From NCBI RefSeq assembly GCF_000961095.1, contig NZ_CP011058.1, forward strand, positions 638,501 to 702,500: DNA of 64,000 bases, read 5' to 3'. This document shows, one piece after another, positions 60,439 to 64,000 of the stretch. Positions within the stretch are counted from its first letter, which is position 1. Each line of letters opens with the position of its first letter. Under the pieces are notes generated by a model, which did no database searches, was not told where the DNA came from, and was given only the letters and a program-made list of their open reading frames with translations. Made by a program: the position numbers and the translations under genes. Source of the stretch: Paenibacillus beijingensis (lineage in GTDB: Bacteria > Bacillota > Bacilli > Paenibacillales > Paenibacillaceae).

Positions 60439-60560
60439 ATGCTTAAGCAGCCGAAAGTTCACACCATATCGGAGATGACATTCGGAGTGACAGCGCCCAG
60501 CAGCTTGGAAGCGGAAGCTTGATCATAAGCGAATAAATTTCATAGTTCACTAGAACGCAA

Positions 60561-60594
60561 AAACGCTGATTGAACAAATGTTCAATCAGCGTTT
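60561..60594 (-). terminator. Terminator of the rRNA-tRNA operon
   Basis: On the minus strand, AAACGCTGATTGAACA, then TTTGTTCAATCAGCGTTTTTG; it follows the last tRNA gene by 25 nt. Confidence 0.85.
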
Positions 60595-60618
60595 ATCATT
60601 TTCCATCGTTATAAAAAA

Positions 60619-60701
60619 TGGTGCCGGTGAGAGGACTCGAACCTCCACGGTTTCCCTCACGATTTTGAGTCGCGCGCGTCTGCCATTCCGCCACACCGGC
60701 A
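60619..60701 (-). tRNA. tRNA-Leu (CAA)
   Basis: Acceptor TGCCGGT/ACCGGCA, encoded CCA, CTCAAAA anticodon loop, and the extra arm of class II tRNAs. Last gene of the operon. Confidence 0.94.
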
Positions 60702-60707
60702 ATTGAG

Positions 60708-60784
60708 TGGCGTGCCCTAAGAGATTCGAACTCCTGACCTTTTGATTCGTAGTCAAACGCTCTATCCAGCTGAGCTAAGGGCAC
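60708..60784 (-). tRNA. tRNA-Arg (ACG)
   Basis: GTGCCCT/AGGGCAC acceptor, CTACGAA anticodon loop, GGTTCGAATC-type T arm (GAGTTCGAATCTC), CCA encoded. Confidence 0.95.
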
Positions 60785-60798
60785 ATATGAAGTTGATA

Positions 60799-60872
60799 TG
60801 GAGGCGCCACCCAGACTCGAACTGGGGGTAAAGCTTTTGCAGAGCTCTGCCTTACCACTTGGCTATGGCGCC
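60799..60872 (-). tRNA. tRNA-Cys (GCA)
   Basis: GGCGCCA/TGGCGCC acceptor, CTGCAAA anticodon loop, U73 and CCA encoded. Confidence 0.95.
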
Positions 60873-60881
60873 GTATTAAGA

Positions 60882-60956
60882 TGGAGCGGAAGACGGGAAT
60901 CGAACCCGCGACCCTCGCCTTGGCAAGGCGATGCTCTACCGCTGAGCCACTTCCGC
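60882..60956 (-). tRNA. tRNA-Gly (GCC)
   Basis: GCGGAAG/CTTCCGC acceptor, TTGCCAA anticodon loop, CCA encoded. Confidence 0.95.
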
Positions 60957-60963
60957 ATATAAA

Positions 60964-61038
60964 TGGCTGGGGATCTAGGGATCGAACCTAGGAATGACGG
61001 AGTCAAAGTCCGTTGCCTTACCGCTTGGCTAATCCCCA
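60964..61038 (-). tRNA. tRNA-Gln (TTG)
   Basis: TGGGGAT/ATCCCCA acceptor, CTTTGAC anticodon loop, G73 and CCA encoded. Confidence 0.95.
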
Positions 61039-61051
61039 ACAGGGTTAAATA

Positions 61052-61128
61052 TGGGGCGATCGAGGGGAATCGAACCCCCGAATCTCGGAGCCACAATCCG
61101 ATGCGTTAACCACTTCGCCACGACCGCC
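61052..61128 (-). tRNA. tRNA-His (GTG)
   Basis: GGCGGTC/GATCGCC acceptor with an encoded extra 5' G opposite C73, TTGTGGC anticodon loop, CCA encoded. Confidence 0.95.
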
Positions 61129-61143
61129 ATATTAAAGTTTGAT

Positions 61144-61217
61144 TGGCAGGGGCAGCAGGAATTGAACCCACACTAACGGTTTTGGAGACCGCTGTTCTAC
61201 CTTTAAACTATGCCCCT
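61144..61217 (-). tRNA. tRNA-Trp (CCA)
   Basis: AGGGGCA/TGCCCCT acceptor, CTCCAAA anticodon loop, G73 and CCA encoded. Confidence 0.95.
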
Positions 61218-61225
61218 ATAATAAC

Positions 61226-61311
61226 TGGTGGAGGATGATGGATTCGAACCACCGAACTCGTCAGAGAACAGATTTACAGTCTGCTGCGTTTGGCCACTTC
61301 GCTAATCCTCC
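61226..61311 (-). tRNA. tRNA-Tyr (GTA)
   Basis: GGAGGAT/ATCCTCC acceptor, CTGTAAA anticodon loop, long variable arm, A73 and CCA encoded. Confidence 0.95.
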
Positions 61312-61316
61312 AAGGG

Positions 61317-61392
<76 letters not shown>

Positions 61393-61405
61393 ATGTGCAT
61401 GTAAA

Positions 61406-61481
<76 letters not shown>

Positions 61482-61496
61482 CTATAATTTCATAGG

Positions 61497-61573
61497 TGGC
61501 GGAGCTGACGGGATTCGAACCCGCGGTCTCCTGCGTGACAGGCAGGCATGTTAGGCCTCTACACCACAGCTCC
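61497..61573 (-). tRNA. tRNA-Asp (GTC)
   Basis: GGAGCTG/CAGCTCC acceptor, CTGTCAC anticodon loop, G73 and CCA encoded. Confidence 0.95.
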
Positions 61574-61608
61574 ACATTATTGTTCCCGGTGATCTCGAAA
61601 GGTAAAGT

Positions 61609-61685
<77 letters not shown>

Positions 61686-61694
61686 ATAACATCA

Positions 61695-61770
61695 TGGTGG
61701 ACGCTGACGGGATCGAACCGCCGACCCTCTGCTTGTAAGGCAGATGCTCTCCCAGCTGAGCTAAGCGTCC
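61695..61770 (-). tRNA. tRNA-Val (TAC)
   Basis: GGACGCT/AGCGTCC acceptor, CTTACAA anticodon loop, A73 and CCA encoded. A 73-nt spacer separates it from tRNA-Glu. Confidence 0.95.
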
Positions 61771-61843
61771 GTATTGAAACGACTTTTATACTATACCTTA
61801 AATGCCTATCCTTTTTCAAGCCTTTTGTAACATTTAGTATAAA

Positions 61844-61918
61844 TGGTGACCCGTAGGGGATTCGAACCCCTGTTACCTCCGTGAAAGGGAGGTGTCTTAA
61901 CCCCTTGACCAACGGGCC
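61844..61918 (-). tRNA. tRNA-Glu (TTC)
   Basis: GGCCCGT/ACGGGTC acceptor (one G-T pair), CTTTCAC anticodon loop, A73 and CCA encoded. Confidence 0.95.
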
Positions 61919-61927
61919 GCAATTAGA

Positions 61928-62018
61928 TGGCGGAGAGCGAGGGATTCGAACCCTCGATACGCGGTTAACGTATACACGATTTCCAATCGTGCTCCTTCGA
62001 CCACTCGGACAGCTCTCC
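61928..62018 (-). tRNA. tRNA-Ser (GGA)
   Basis: GGAGAGC/GCTCTCC acceptor, TTGGAAA anticodon loop, long variable arm, G73 and CCA encoded. Confidence 0.95.
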
Positions 62019-62021
62019 ATA

Positions 62022-62097
62022 TGGCTCCCCGAACAGGACTCGAACCTGTGACAACTCGATTAACAGTCGAGTGCTCTACCAACTGAGCTATCAGGGA
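62022..62097 (-). tRNA. tRNA-Asn (GTT)
   Basis: TCCCTGA acceptor strand against TTCGGGGA (weak pairs), CTGTTAA anticodon loop, G73 and CCA encoded. First tRNA after the 23S gene. Confidence 0.94.
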
Positions 62098-62210
62098 ACA
62101 TCAGTATGAAATTCAAGGTTTACACCTTGAAAACTAGATGCGAAAGATTGCTTGTGTTTCCTTAGCTGAATCATATGCCTTGCGGTTTTCCTCACTCGGA
62201 AAACCCATTA
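62098..62210 (-). other. 23S-tRNA spacer with 3' half of the 23S processing stem
   Basis: On the minus strand, GGTTTTCC and GGAAAACC form a hairpin after the 23S end. GCAATCTTTCGCATCTAG, TTTTCAAGG then follow; in Bacillales the complement of such a sequence (CCTTGAAAACTAGATGCGAA) precedes the 23S gene, so this is the downstream strand of the RNase III processing stem. No 5S rRNA lies here. Confidence 0.7.

Positions 62211-64000
<1,790 letters not shown>

Overview
The window looks like chromosome of a spore-forming, low-to-mid GC Firmicute of the Paenibacillaceae, most likely Paenibacillus or a close relative. This rests on sporulation genes in Bacillus-like neighbourhoods (ylbJ, a lytH-like M23 peptidase next to yunB, ywmB, sspI beside a TrmH methylase), a LiaRS/PspA envelope-stress operon, strong AGGAGG-type ribosome binding sites with frequent TTG/GTG starts, and a 23S rRNA plus 16-tRNA block of Bacillales type. 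The species assignment is inference.

Layout. 1-10.5 kb is housekeeping and sporulation: the N-terminal part of an M3 peptidase, yycC, a DUF2225 protein, a group II truncated globin, ylbJ, NAD kinase, yutD, lipA, the lytH-like peptidase, yunB and a DUF1328 protein. 10.7-17.5 kb is accessory: an ADP-ribosylglycohydrolase with an AraC regulator, a head-to-head pair of 5'-truncated genes (adenine deaminase and a YesN-type regulator) that meets near 14460, and two YdcZ-type transporters flanking a Crp/Fnr regulator. 17.6-28.9 kb starts with an HD hydrolase and continues as a catabolic island: a LysR gene divergent from an operon of class III PLP enzyme, APH-fold kinase, SDR and a complete PotABCD-like importer, followed by a tautomerase-fold gene and a divergent NTF2-like protein/hydroxyacid dehydrogenase pair. 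A near-identical 17-bp palindrome lies in both divergent promoter regions, suggesting one regulon.

28.9-32 kb is an AT-richer insert with two paralogous secreted proteins built of about 37-residue GWV repeats, bracketed by a roughly 100-bp direct repeat. 32-41.6 kb returns to core genes (TrmH, KtrC-like, sspI, HxlR, prfC, zwf, ywmB, liaRS), continuing into a psp/lia operon with two PspA paralogs and a PspC protein. 44.8-51.4 kb is a sugar- or nucleoside-uptake operon: MalEFG-type transporter without its own ATPase, two nucleoside hydrolases and a LacI regulator. 51.7-56 kb holds a YdeI protein behind a promoter with a candidate LexA box, a TetR/metallo-hydrolase/membrane protein operon led by a 28-codon gene, and an esterase. 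56.2-60.3 kb is a Fur-boxed siderophore ABC system. 60.6-64 kb, on the minus strand, is the 3' part of 23S rRNA followed by 16 tRNA genes, with no 5S gene between them.

Several repeat families run through the intergenic DNA: a hairpin that abuts the Shine-Dalgarno sequence of yycC and yutD and lies just upstream of that of the liaS-like kinase; five near-identical AACGAACCG terminator hairpins, mostly in convergent gaps; a structured element of about 115 nt around GACCGCGTTTA; and an array of CCTGCA/GCAGG hairpins. The strongest candidates for undescribed biology are the LysR amine island, the GWV-repeat proteins, and the hairpins attached to ribosome binding sites.
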